From positions 1 through 49,296 of the forward strand of contig JAPPGI010000027.1 in NCBI GenBank assembly GCA_028874985.1: a DNA stretch of 49,296 nucleotides. The letters are read 5' to 3'. The notes beneath the pieces are model-generated. The model saw nothing but the letters and a program-made list of their open reading frames with translations. It had not been told where the DNA came from and ran no database searches. The DNA comes from Gemmatimonadota bacterium (lineage in GTDB: Bacteria > Gemmatimonadota > Gemmatimonadetes > Longimicrobiales > Gaopeijiaceae). The position numbers and the translations under genes are program-made. Shown one piece after another: positions 23,259-31,057 of the stretch (positions are counted from its first letter, which is position 1; each line of letters starts with the position of its first letter).

Positions 23259-25936
23259 GGGACGGCGCCCGGATCCAGCTTCACCGTGCCGCGCGCGCCG
23301 TCCATCTCCACCCGGCTCCCACTCTCGATTCTCGTGGTGACGCCGGCGATCGAGACGATGGCGGGAATCCCCATCTCGCGGGCCACGATCGCCGAGTGCG
23401 AGAGCAGGCTGCCGCGCTCGACCAGAATCCCGGCGGCGGCCGGAAAGAGCATGATCCATCCCGGGTCGGTGCGCTCCGCGACCAGGATCTCACCCTGCTT
23501 GAGTTCCGCGCCGCGCGGATCGCGAATCACCCGCGCGCGACCGCGGACGACGCCCGGGCAACAGCCGAGGCCGCGGAGCACGTCGTCTCCATCGGCTTCG
23601 TCCGGGTCCGCCGACCTCGAATCGCTCCCCAGATAGCTGTTGGCGATGTACGGAGCACCGAAGGTCTCGAAACGGTCGGCCGGAGCCTCCAGTTGGGCGT
23701 AGCGTTCGAAGGCGCGGCGGCGAACGGCGGCGAGACCGCGCAGGTCGTCACAGGCCGCGGCCCCTTCGACGTAGGCCACGATTTCGTCGAGTTCGAGGTG
23801 GAAGACGTCGCGCGGGTCGTCGAGGACCCCCTCCGCGTGCAACCTGCGCCCGACCTCGAGGAAGATCCTCCGCACCCGGCCGAAGAGGCGGGTGCGCTCG
23901 AACCGCAGATTCTCGCGGTCCCGCACCCGTCCGCGGGCGTTGCGCAACACCCAGGCGAAGATGGCGCGGCGCAGGGGCCGTCGCGCGAGGGCCCGGCGCA
24001 CCTTCGCTTCCGCCTCCTCGCGCACGGTCGACTGATGACCGGAATCGAAGCTCTGACCGCGCGCGATCCGGGCGGCGGCGTGTCCGATCGAGCGCAGCAG
24101 CGGCTCCGGATCGTCGAAGAGCGTGGTCGACTCGAGCTTGAGCTCGTCGAGGCAGCGATCACCGAAGGTGTCGAGATAGTCGTCATAGAGCCGGGCCAGC
24201 TCCTCGTGGCGGCGGAGCGCCTGCACGGCGGCCGGCACCGCGCCGCTGCAGAGAACCTCGGTCAGCTCGGCATCGAGCGCCGCGACGGTGGCCATCTCGA
24301 CGATGCGCCTGGCGGGCTCGGCGCTGATCATCCCCCCCTGGTCGCATACCAGGTCGTTGTGCAGCGACCCCTGCCCGTCCTCCTCGCCGGGGCACCACCC
24401 GGCCGTGAGGCGGCCCAGCACGCCGAAGAAGATCATGGCGAAGAAGTCGTTGATGAGCGGCGCGTCCCAGCGCGTCAGCAGACTCGACTCCAGGGCGCGG
24501 TAGTCGTCGACCAGCTGGTCCAGCCGCCTGAAACGGAGAGGTGGATCCCGGGGTGCCAGCGCGTGGTTCAGGCGATCGTAGAACCGGTCGATCATGCGGG
24601 GCAGCCGCACCTGGTTGACGACCAGACCCGCCATTGTGCGGCCCAGCCGCAGCAGATCCAGGAAACGCGCCGACCGGGACGCGCTCGCTGCGGCGGCGGT
24701 GATCTCGTCGGGAAGACTCTCCCGCACGCCCATCATCTGTTCCATGAAGCGGCGGTTGAAGGTGTAGCCCGGGAGCAGCGCGATGACGCGGTACCAGTTG
24801 AGGAGGTTGTAGTAGACGCGGCCGCGCACCAGGCCGAGCATGCGGCGGAAGGTGAGGTCGTTGGCTGCGATCCTGCTCCTGCTCACGCCCAGGAGGCGGC
24901 AGAACTCGCGGTAGACCCCTTCGTAGGCGTGCAGCGCGAAGCTGAAGGTCAGGGGGGTGGTGACGCCGCTGTAGCTCTCGACGATGTTCGAGTTGTCCCA
25001 GATGGTGTGGACGGCGTCGGGATCGGGGGTCCGGGCCAGGGAGGTGACCGGGCGGGACTGGAGCAGGAAGATCTCGCCGCCGCGCATCGCCCATTCGATG
25101 TCCTGCGGCCGTCCGAAGTGCCGCTCGGCCCGGCGCGCGAGTTCCGCGACCCGGGCCGCCTCCTCGTCGGTAAGGGCCGGTGCCGACGCGGCGGGTTCGC
25201 CGATCTCCCGTGCCGCGACGCCCTCCGCACCGTCGGGCGACGGCCGGTGCGCCAGGCGCTTGGCCACGATGTCGCGCTCGAGGATCGTCCCGTCGAACTG
25301 GACCCGCCACGTATCGGCGTCGGCGTCCCCCCCGACCAGTGCCGTGCCCAGACCGTGAAGCGCCGAGACCACCGCCACCGAGCGGCGACCGGTCACCGGG
25401 TCGGCGCTGAAGGCGACCCCCGACACCTCGCTGTCCACCATCTCCTGCACCAGGACCGCCGGTGCCTGCGGCAGCCCTTCGAGGTCGTTCTCGCGGCGGT
25501 AGGCCAGCACGCGTTCGCTGAAACCCGATCGCCACACGTCGACGATCCGGGCCGGCAGGCGCTCGCGGGTGACGGACAGGTAGCTGTCGAACTGGCCGGC
25601 AAAGGAGTGCTCGACGCCATCCTCCTGTACGCCGGACGAGCGCACCGCGACGAAGCGGGTGTCGCCGCGCAGGGTCGCAAAGCGCTCCCGGACCTCCTCG
25701 AGAACCCGTGGCGCGGGCGAGACCCTGGAGAACAACTCGTGAAGGTCCTCCTGTTCCTCGGCCCGGAGGAGGGCCTGGCGCTGGTCCGGCGAGAGACCCG
25801 CTTCGAAGGCGGACGGCGAGATCACGAACCAGGCCGGGATCCGCAAGCCCGTGCCGGCCAGGGAGGAGAGGGCCGCCGCCTTGCCTCCCATGCGGGAGAG
25901 ATCGACGCCGTCCGAGGACGAAAGGACGAAGCTCAT
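23255..25936 (-). CDS. PEP-synthase/rifampin-phosphotransferase-like enzyme
   Basis: 893 aa. Residues about 1-310 form a PPDK-type ATP-grasp nucleotide-binding domain (GGKAAALSSL; AVRSSGVQEDG; QEMVDSEVSGVAFSADPVTG; QDIEWAMRGGEIFLLQSRPV). The middle (about 320-760) is helical and not like PEP synthase. Residues about 790-893 are the mobile phosphohistidine domain, with catalytic H847 in GSLLSHSAIVAREMGIP. The classical PEP/pyruvate TIM barrel is lacking, as in rifampin phosphotransferases and PigC-type ligases, which use ATP to phosphorylate, or condense onto, a small molecule through phospho-His. It therefore probably phosphorylates or joins a pathway intermediate. It overlaps the UbiA gene (25933-25936) and the DUF3419 gene by 4 nt each. 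Confidence 0.8.
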   Translation of the reverse strand: MSFVLSSSDGVDLSRMGGKAAALSSLAGTGLRIPAWFVISPSAFEAGLSPDQRQALLRAEEQEDLHELFSRVSPAPRVLEEVRERFATLRGDTRFVAVRSSGVQEDGVEHSFAGQFDSYLSVTRERLPARIVDVWRSGFSERVLAYRRENDLEGLPQAPAVLVQEMVDSEVSGVAFSADPVTGRRSVAVVSALHGLGTALVGGDADADTWRVQFDGTILERDIVAKRLAHRPSPDGAEGVAAREIGEPAASAPALTDEEAARVAELARRAERHFGRPQDIEWAMRGGEIFLLQSRPVTSLARTPDPDAVHTIWDNSNIVESYSGVTTPLTFSFALHAYEGVYREFCRLLGVSRSRIAANDLTFRRMLGLVRGRVYYNLLNWYRVIALLPGYTFNRRFMEQMMGVRESLPDEITAAAASASRSARFLDLLRLGRTMAGLVVNQVRLPRMIDRFYDRLNHALAPRDPPLRFRRLDQLVDDYRALESSLLTRWDAPLINDFFAMIFFGVLGRLTAGWCPGEEDGQGSLHNDLVCDQGGMISAEPARRIVEMATVAALDAELTEVLCSGAVPAAVQALRRHEELARLYDDYLDTFGDRCLDELKLESTTLFDDPEPLLRSIGHAAARIARGQSFDSGHQSTVREEAEAKVRRALARRPLRRAIFAWVLRNARGRVRDRENLRFERTRLFGRVRRIFLEVGRRLHAEGVLDDPRDVFHLELDEIVAYVEGAAACDDLRGLAAVRRRAFERYAQLEAPADRFETFGAPYIANSYLGSDSRSADPDEADGDDVLRGLGCCPGVVRGRARVIRDPRGAELKQGEILVAERTDPGWIMLFPAAAGILVERGSLLSHSAIVAREMGIPAIVSIAGVTTRIESGSRVEMDGARGTVKLDPGAVP

Positions 25937-26850
25937 CCCAGCTCCCTCCAGAGAAGGGGCGCAGGCCCCAGGCCGAGATAGAGCACCAGCGTCCAGACCC
26001 CGGACCAGTTCTCGATCCATTTCCCGGCTCCCGGCGTCTGCCGCCGCAGGAAGCGGGACCCGATCAGAACCGCGGCACCGAACGTTGCGCCGAGCGCCAT
26101 GACGAGCGGTAGGGCGAATCCGATGCGGCGCGCGGCCAGGCAGGCGCAGGCAAGCGCGAGCGCCAGCACCGTCCACCAGGTGCCCACCGCCCGCCCACGG
26201 CCCCACACCACGGAATAGGTGGCCACCCCCTCCTCTTCATCGTGGGGACTGCGGATCTTGCGACCGATCTCGATCACCATCCCGTTGAATAGGCTGGCCA
26301 GCAGAAACCAGCCGAGCCCGGCCGGCGCATGCCCTTGGAAGACCAGCCAGTCGGTGCCGGTGGCGTAGAGGTCGATGAGCGGCATTATGGCCATGTGGGT
26401 GACCATGTAGAGGAGGTGTTTGCCGCGCAGCCAATCGCCGACGAAGAACTCCTTGCTCATCAAAGCGAGATAGGTCCAGGTGACCAACAGCAGGACGAGA
26501 AGCCGCGCATCCAGCCACAGGGCAAGGCCCAGCTGCAGCACGCCGCCGAGCACGAACAGCCAGCCCAGCTCGCGCAGCGTCACCAGCCCTCGGGGCACCG
26601 GGCGGTAGGGCCGGTAGAGCGCGTCCTCCTCGTCGTCCTTGAACTCGTCCGCGATGCGCAGCTGGAGGAAGAAGATCAGGCAGGAACCGAAGGCGACCAC
26701 CGCCGAAACCGGACTGGGCCATCCCGTGGAAGAGCGCAGCATCCAGGAGAAGGCGACGGCGCTGAAGCTGAAGGCGAGGATCGGCGGCCCGTGCCGCACG
26801 AGCGGGAAGCGTTCCCCCTGATACACCCACCAGCGGCGAACGGCGCTCAC
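25933..26850 (-). CDS. UbiA-family prenyltransferase
   Basis: 305 aa, eight or nine membrane helices. First Asp motif: D68, D72 and D76 in RIADEFKDDEED, followed by YRPYRPVPRG. The second motif region is EIGRKIRSPHDEEEG at about residue 215. Both bind Mg2+-prenyl diphosphate in UbiA enzymes, which attach prenyl chains to aromatic, quinone, haem, sugar or glycerol-phosphate acceptors. The start is a GTG at 26850 overlapping the HMG-CoA reductase stop (GTGA), with GGAGG upstream, rather than any start in the long frame that runs on through the reductase gene. The acceptor is not predictable; in this operon a lipid acceptor seems likelier than a quinone. Confidence 0.83.
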   Translation of the reverse strand: MSAVRRWWVYQGERFPLVRHGPPILAFSFSAVAFSWMLRSSTGWPSPVSAVVAFGSCLIFFLQLRIADEFKDDEEDALYRPYRPVPRGLVTLRELGWLFVLGGVLQLGLALWLDARLLVLLLVTWTYLALMSKEFFVGDWLRGKHLLYMVTHMAIMPLIDLYATGTDWLVFQGHAPAGLGWFLLASLFNGMVIEIGRKIRSPHDEEEGVATYSVVWGRGRAVGTWWTVLALALACACLAARRIGFALPLVMALGATFGAAVLIGSRFLRRQTPGAGKWIENWSGVWTLVLYLGLGPAPLLWRELG

Positions 26851-28163
26851 GCCGGGTCCTCCGATGGCCCCTTCTTCCGCTCCTCCGGCACTCCCCGCGC
26901 CAGCGTCCGGTGGGCCCGCGTGAAGTGACCCGCCGCCAGCGCGGCGCTGATCGACAGTTCGCCCGCGAGCACCAGCGCGGCGCAAACCTCGGCGAGGGCG
27001 GCCGCGTTGCCCGGCCCGGAGAGTCGCAGAATATCCAGGCAGGCGCTCTGGCTCGGCAGACCCGTGCCGCCGCCCACCGTTCCCAGGATGAGGTTGGGCA
27101 AGGTGACGGAAGCGTAGAGGCCACCATTCGCCGCAGCCTCGAAACGGGTCACCCCGACGGCCGACTCGGCCACGCAGGCGGCGTCCTGGCCGCAGGCGAT
27201 GTAGAGCGCCGCCATCCCGTTGGCATAGTGTCCCTGCAGCCCGATGTTCCCGCTCATCACTCCCCCGATTGCGGAGACTCGGTAGAAGTCCAGCATTCGG
27301 CGGGCGCTTGTCTTCAGGCGTCGTTCGAGAATGTCGGGTGTGAGCGTCACCTCGGCGGTGACCTTCCTCCCGCGAACGTTCTGGAAGGAGAGATGCGAGG
27401 CCTTCTTGTCTCCCGAGTGATTCCCCTCGACGAACCAGTAGGCGGGCCGCACCGGTGTCCGATCGAGAATGAACCGGCACACGGCGTCGGTCGCGATCGT
27501 GACCATGTTCTGCCCCGAGGCGTCTCCGGTGGAGTATTCGAAGATCAGGTAGACGTGGTTGCCCTCCATGTTGAAGCGGGTGCGCAGGAGTTCACCATGA
27601 CGTGTGGTCGATGCGGCGATATCGCGGAACGTCTGCGCGTGCTCGCCGGCCCACATGATGAACTTGCCGACGTCGATCAGGCTGTCGAACGCGAAGACGG
27701 GGGCCCGTGTCACACCCTCCCAGATCGCAGCCGCCGTGCAGCCGCCGGCCTGTGTGATGGCCTGCGCCCCTCGTGTGTAGGACGCCACCAGCGCGGCCTC
27801 CGTCGTCGCCAGCGGCACGTAGTAGTCCCCCCCCGCAAACAGCCCCCTCATCCGCAGCGGACCGGCCAGTCCGACCGGAAGCTTCACGGTGCCGATGAAG
27901 TTCTCGATGTTCCTGGCATAGAGGGGCATCTGTCGGCGTGCGATGTCGTCCAGAAGCCGGTCCCTCACGGACGCCTCGACATCGAGCAGCCGCCAGCGTC
28001 TCTTCACCGCCCGGGCGGAGATCGTTCCGGGCGCGCCGCCGCGGGGGAGGCTTGGCGGCATGTCTTCCAGCGAGGGCGTCAGGTCCTGCTCGATTTCCCC
28101 TTGAGAGCGTTCGGCGAGGAGGCGCTCGAAGTAGCCGGCCACGCCTCGGAGATCAGTTGCCAT
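26847..28163 (-). CDS. hmgA: Class I HMG-CoA reductase
   Basis: 438 aa. It makes mevalonate from HMG-CoA with 2 NADPH in the classical reaction. Active-site residues are all present in class I context: E122 (LATTEAALVAS), K253 (GDKKASH), D327 (ACGQDAAC) and H418 (TRAH); also the IENFIGTVKLPVGLAGPL loop, DASGQNM and the NADP-binding GTVGGGTGL. There is no N-terminal membrane anchor. It overlaps its upstream neighbour, the ligase gene, by 11 bp and the UbiA gene by 4 bp. No other mevalonate-pathway gene is in the window, so either the rest lies elsewhere or the enzyme reduces another acyl-CoA here. Family identity is secure; its substrate in this context is inferred. Confidence 0.9.
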   Translation of the reverse strand: MATDLRGVAGYFERLLAERSQGEIEQDLTPSLEDMPPSLPRGGAPGTISARAVKRRWRLLDVEASVRDRLLDDIARRQMPLYARNIENFIGTVKLPVGLAGPLRMRGLFAGGDYYVPLATTEAALVASYTRGAQAITQAGGCTAAAIWEGVTRAPVFAFDSLIDVGKFIMWAGEHAQTFRDIAASTTRHGELLRTRFNMEGNHVYLIFEYSTGDASGQNMVTIATDAVCRFILDRTPVRPAYWFVEGNHSGDKKASHLSFQNVRGRKVTAEVTLTPDILERRLKTSARRMLDFYRVSAIGGVMSGNIGLQGHYANGMAALYIACGQDAACVAESAVGVTRFEAAANGGLYASVTLPNLILGTVGGGTGLPSQSACLDILRLSGPGNAAALAEVCAALVLAGELSISAALAAGHFTRAHRTLARGVPEERKKGPSEDPA

Positions 28164-29760
28164 GGCGGTTCAGTTCCCTTTCCAGTGCGGGGTAGTCCAC
28201 CTTTGCGTTGTGGCGGCGGTCTACCGGTATTCGAGGTAGTCGCACGACCCGGTCGAGCCGTGCCCAGGAAAGCGTCTCCCGCACCTGCCGCGCCGCGTCG
28301 GCCGGGGCGCGTGGTCCCAGCTCCACCGCCAGCAGACGCTCGCCATGGCGACCGGCGAGAGCGCTCCGCTCGATCCAGGGCAGCCGGCTCGCCGCGCACT
28401 CGGCGGCGAACGGATGGATCGCGCCGCGTTCGTCGCGAATGACGGCGCCGGCGCGTCCCAGAAGCCACAGCCGCCCTAAGGCGTCGAGGTGGCCGGCGTC
28501 GCCGGTGCGGTGCCACACCTCGCCCTCGACCCGGAACTTGGTCTCGTCGTCACCGACCCCGTTCAGGTAGCCGGCGAGGACGTGGGGGCCGCTGACCACG
28601 ATCTCGCCGCTCTCTTCAGGAGGAAGCGCGAGGCCCGCGAACTCACCTGCCGTCATCGCCTGAATGGGCGCGCCCCACCGGTTGGGCAGGATACGCAACT
28701 CGATCTGGTGCACCGGCCTCCCGACCAGGAGCCCGCGTCCGGCGTTCATGGCGTCGAGGTCGGCGGGTTCCGCCTCGCTCCAGTCGAGGTGGGCGATGGG
28801 CTCGGCCTCGGTCGACCCATAGACGACGATCACCCGTCCCCGTGGAAGTGCTGAACGCAGCTCCCGCAACAGGGGCGGAAAGACGGGGGCACCGCCGGTG
28901 TAGAGCTTCCTGAGCCGGCCGAGCCGCGACTCATCGTTCTTGCCGCCCGCGTCCGCGGCGGCACCGCTCCCGCGCAGCAGCCTCTCGTACAGCGCAGGCG
29001 AGCCGACCGTCCGGGTGACGCGATGACGCTCGATCTGCTCGAGAACCGGCCCCGGCTCCACGAAGCCGGGACGCCGCAGGTCGCATTGCGGTATGACCGA
29101 CGTCACGCCCGAGGCCAGGTTGGCGAGCACGAAGATCGGCAGGGTGGAGAGGTCCACCTCGCCGGGTTCGAGTTCGATCGAATCGGCCAGAACGGCGTGT
29201 TGCGCCAGCAGGAAACCGTGGCTGCGGACCGCCGCCTTCGGGACACCCGTGCTTCCGCTGGTGAAGGTGAGCAGGGCGTCGTGGGACGAATCGCAGTCGG
29301 CGATCGGGTTGAGCGGCGCAAGGCGCTCGAGACTGGACCAGCGGGTCGCGCCCGGGACCCGGCCGGCGGTCACGAAGTGCCGTCGGATTCGACGCAGACC
29401 CCGGACGGCGAACCGAAGGAGGTGTGCCCGGGCCGGGCCGAGGAACCCGTTGGGGCGCGCGATGCGGCAGCACTGCTCGATGTGGCGGCGCCCGGCGGAG
29501 GGATCGAGTACGGTCGCCACCAGGCCGAGTCGGAAGATCCCCAAGAGCGCGACGTAGAGTTCGATGGACATCGGCTGGAAGACGAGTACCCGGTCGCCCT
29601 CGCGGAGTCCCGCCTCGTGGAACAGCGCGGCGGCCCGCGCCGAGCGTTCCGCGAGGTGGGCGAAGGTGAGCGTGCGCGTGTCCCCGGCCGCCGCCTCGAT
29701 GATGGCGGGCTCGTGGGGCCGTCGCGCGGCCTGATCGATCAGAACCTGACTTATGTTCAC
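28153..29760 (-). CDS. AMP-dependent acyl ligase (ANL superfamily)
   Basis: 535 aa. Standard adenylation motifs in order: LLTFTSGSTGVPKAAVRSHG (about 168-187, ATP-binding loop), YGSTEAEP (about 315), HRTGDAGHLDALGRLWLLGR (about 415-435) and the catalytic Lys near the end (RRHNAKVDY, about 523). Such enzymes activate a carboxylic acid as adenylate and load CoA or another acceptor. The overall sequence resembles fatty-acyl and OleC-type ligases more than acetyl-CoA synthetase, but the substrate is open. It overlaps the HMG-CoA reductase gene by 11 bp and follows the GNAT gene by 4 bp. In the operon it probably supplies the activated acyl group. Confidence 0.85.
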   Translation of the reverse strand: MNISQVLIDQAARRPHEPAIIEAAAGDTRTLTFAHLAERSARAAALFHEAGLREGDRVLVFQPMSIELYVALLGIFRLGLVATVLDPSAGRRHIEQCCRIARPNGFLGPARAHLLRFAVRGLRRIRRHFVTAGRVPGATRWSSLERLAPLNPIADCDSSHDALLTFTSGSTGVPKAAVRSHGFLLAQHAVLADSIELEPGEVDLSTLPIFVLANLASGVTSVIPQCDLRRPGFVEPGPVLEQIERHRVTRTVGSPALYERLLRGSGAAADAGGKNDESRLGRLRKLYTGGAPVFPPLLRELRSALPRGRVIVVYGSTEAEPIAHLDWSEAEPADLDAMNAGRGLLVGRPVHQIELRILPNRWGAPIQAMTAGEFAGLALPPEESGEIVVSGPHVLAGYLNGVGDDETKFRVEGEVWHRTGDAGHLDALGRLWLLGRAGAVIRDERGAIHPFAAECAASRLPWIERSALAGRHGERLLAVELGPRAPADAARQVRETLSWARLDRVVRLPRIPVDRRHNAKVDYPALERELNRHGN

Positions 29761-29764
29761 GTTC

Positions 29765-30757
29765 TCATGGCAACGCTCTCTCGTAGAGCGTGTAGCGCCG
29801 GATCGTAGTGCCGTAGCGTGCGGAAATGCTCCGTGACCGGTTGGTCTCGTGCATCAGGGCGTGAATGGTCCTCTCGAACCCGAGCTTCCTTGCGGCCCGC
29901 TGGCAGTCATCCATCAGCAGCCCGCCCAGGCCTTTTCCACCGCACGTCGGATGTACCGCCATCGACTTGACGATCATCGTGCGCAGCGGCTCGCCCCGGC
30001 CCGGCTCCATGAGATCCGGAATGCCGAAGATGAATCCGAGGAGCCGCCCGCCCCGTTCCGCGAGCAGGACCAGCTCGGGCACCAGATGGGGACGGATCGG
30101 AGTGTAGGAGGCGAGGAACGCGTCGAGCCCGATGGGGCTGTAGAGAAGGTTGTCGGCGAACGCCGCCAGCGACATTTCGTGAATGGCCGCGAGTTCGGCG
30201 TCGAAGCGCCCGACATCGATCGTGCGCAGGGTGATGCCGTCGCGTTCGAGCTCGACCCTTCGCGTGTCGGAGCGCGGGTCGCAACGGGAGAGGTCCGCGT
30301 TGAGCGCCGAAAAGTAGGTGGCCAGCGGCGCGAACCCGGCGTCGGTGAAGTGCCGGGGCCAGTCGTCGGGATTGTCGGGCTCCAGGAAGAAGGTCGGTTC
30401 CGTACCGCGCTCGGTCAGCAGGCGGTAGCGATGCCAGGTGGAGCCGTCCATCGGACCGATGGCCCGTTCGCAACCGTCCGCCCGGTGCCGGTCCAGGGCA
30501 TGTGCCAACAGTTCCCCGCCGGCGTCCGCGTCGAGGGCGGCGTAGTGGCCGATCAGGCCGGCAGTGGTCGGTGCGCCGCGGGCGTCGCGGGCCCTCCACA
30601 GCGAACAGCGCGCGATCAACCGGCCTGCCGGGTCCTGGAGCGCAAGATGACGGGAGGGGGTGGTGAGGCGGAAACCGGCTGGCTCCAACGGCTCCACCGG
30701 GCCGGCCGGCAGCGACGACAGATCGTCGGGGTGGTCGATGTCGGATATCGTCGCCAC
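29765..30757 (-). CDS. GNAT-family acyltransferase, first gene of the lipid operon
   Basis: 330 aa. The acetyl-CoA-binding motif A is near residue 265-290 (IVKSMAVHPTCGGKGLGGLLMDDC), with the Gx(G)xG/A turn in a slightly changed form (CGGKGLG), and the last strand ALMHETNRSR. The N-terminal 150 residues form a second domain, in part GNAT-like, so this may be a double-GNAT protein like those acting on lipids or amino acids. Starts at GTG (30757) with AGGGA upstream. It is the leading gene of the reverse operon; the acyl acceptor is unknown. Confidence 0.75.
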   Translation of the reverse strand: MATISDIDHPDDLSSLPAGPVEPLEPAGFRLTTPSRHLALQDPAGRLIARCSLWRARDARGAPTTAGLIGHYAALDADAGGELLAHALDRHRADGCERAIGPMDGSTWHRYRLLTERGTEPTFFLEPDNPDDWPRHFTDAGFAPLATYFSALNADLSRCDPRSDTRRVELERDGITLRTIDVGRFDAELAAIHEMSLAAFADNLLYSPIGLDAFLASYTPIRPHLVPELVLLAERGGRLLGFIFGIPDLMEPGRGEPLRTMIVKSMAVHPTCGGKGLGGLLMDDCQRAARKLGFERTIHALMHETNRSRSISARYGTTIRRYTLYERALP

Positions 30758-30777
30758 TTGTCCGTTTCCCTGACTGG

Positions 30778-31029
30778 TCAGAACCGCAGCCTGCCCCCCA
30801 ATTCGACGCCGAAGCGGCCGCTGCCCACCGCAAGAACAATAGCGGGGGTCGCGCCGCCGCCCGCAACCGCAAGCGCTTCCGAGCGGCCACGCCGAAGTTG
30901 AAGGGCTCGCCGAGCGGGTCGGCCGCGTACCGCTCCCGCCGCAGGTTGCGCGAGGGCGTGGCCGGGCGGGGCGCAGGCTAGGACGAAGAGAGCCCGCAGC
31001 ACCCGCCGGCCCCGCCGGGGGCGCCGCAC
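30778..31029 (-). pseudogene. Remnant of a third large beta-barrel paralogue
   Basis: Frame of 83 codons from a GTG at 31029. It begins with an export signal (VLRALFVLACAPPGHALAQP) and ends GVELGGRLRF, like a barrel's terminal strand. Between them is a 53-bp tract (30884-30936) that matches 16945-16997 in the intact paralogue with one difference; there it encodes ERYAADPLGDPFNFG, but here it is read in a different frame. Most of the gene is thus deleted, leaving head, one block and tail. It ends 20 bp before the GNAT start, so the operon promoter may be embedded in it. It could be read as a small secreted peptide, but decay is more likely. Confidence 0.5.
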
Positions 31030-31057
31030 CGGCGGGTTCTCGACGAGCGGCGGCTCC

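Noticed and set aside
22835-25981. A 1048-codon forward open frame opposite the PEP-synthase-like gene
   Set aside because: It is an antisense shadow caused by high GC at third positions; the reverse strand has a complete, motif-bearing enzyme with coupled neighbours.
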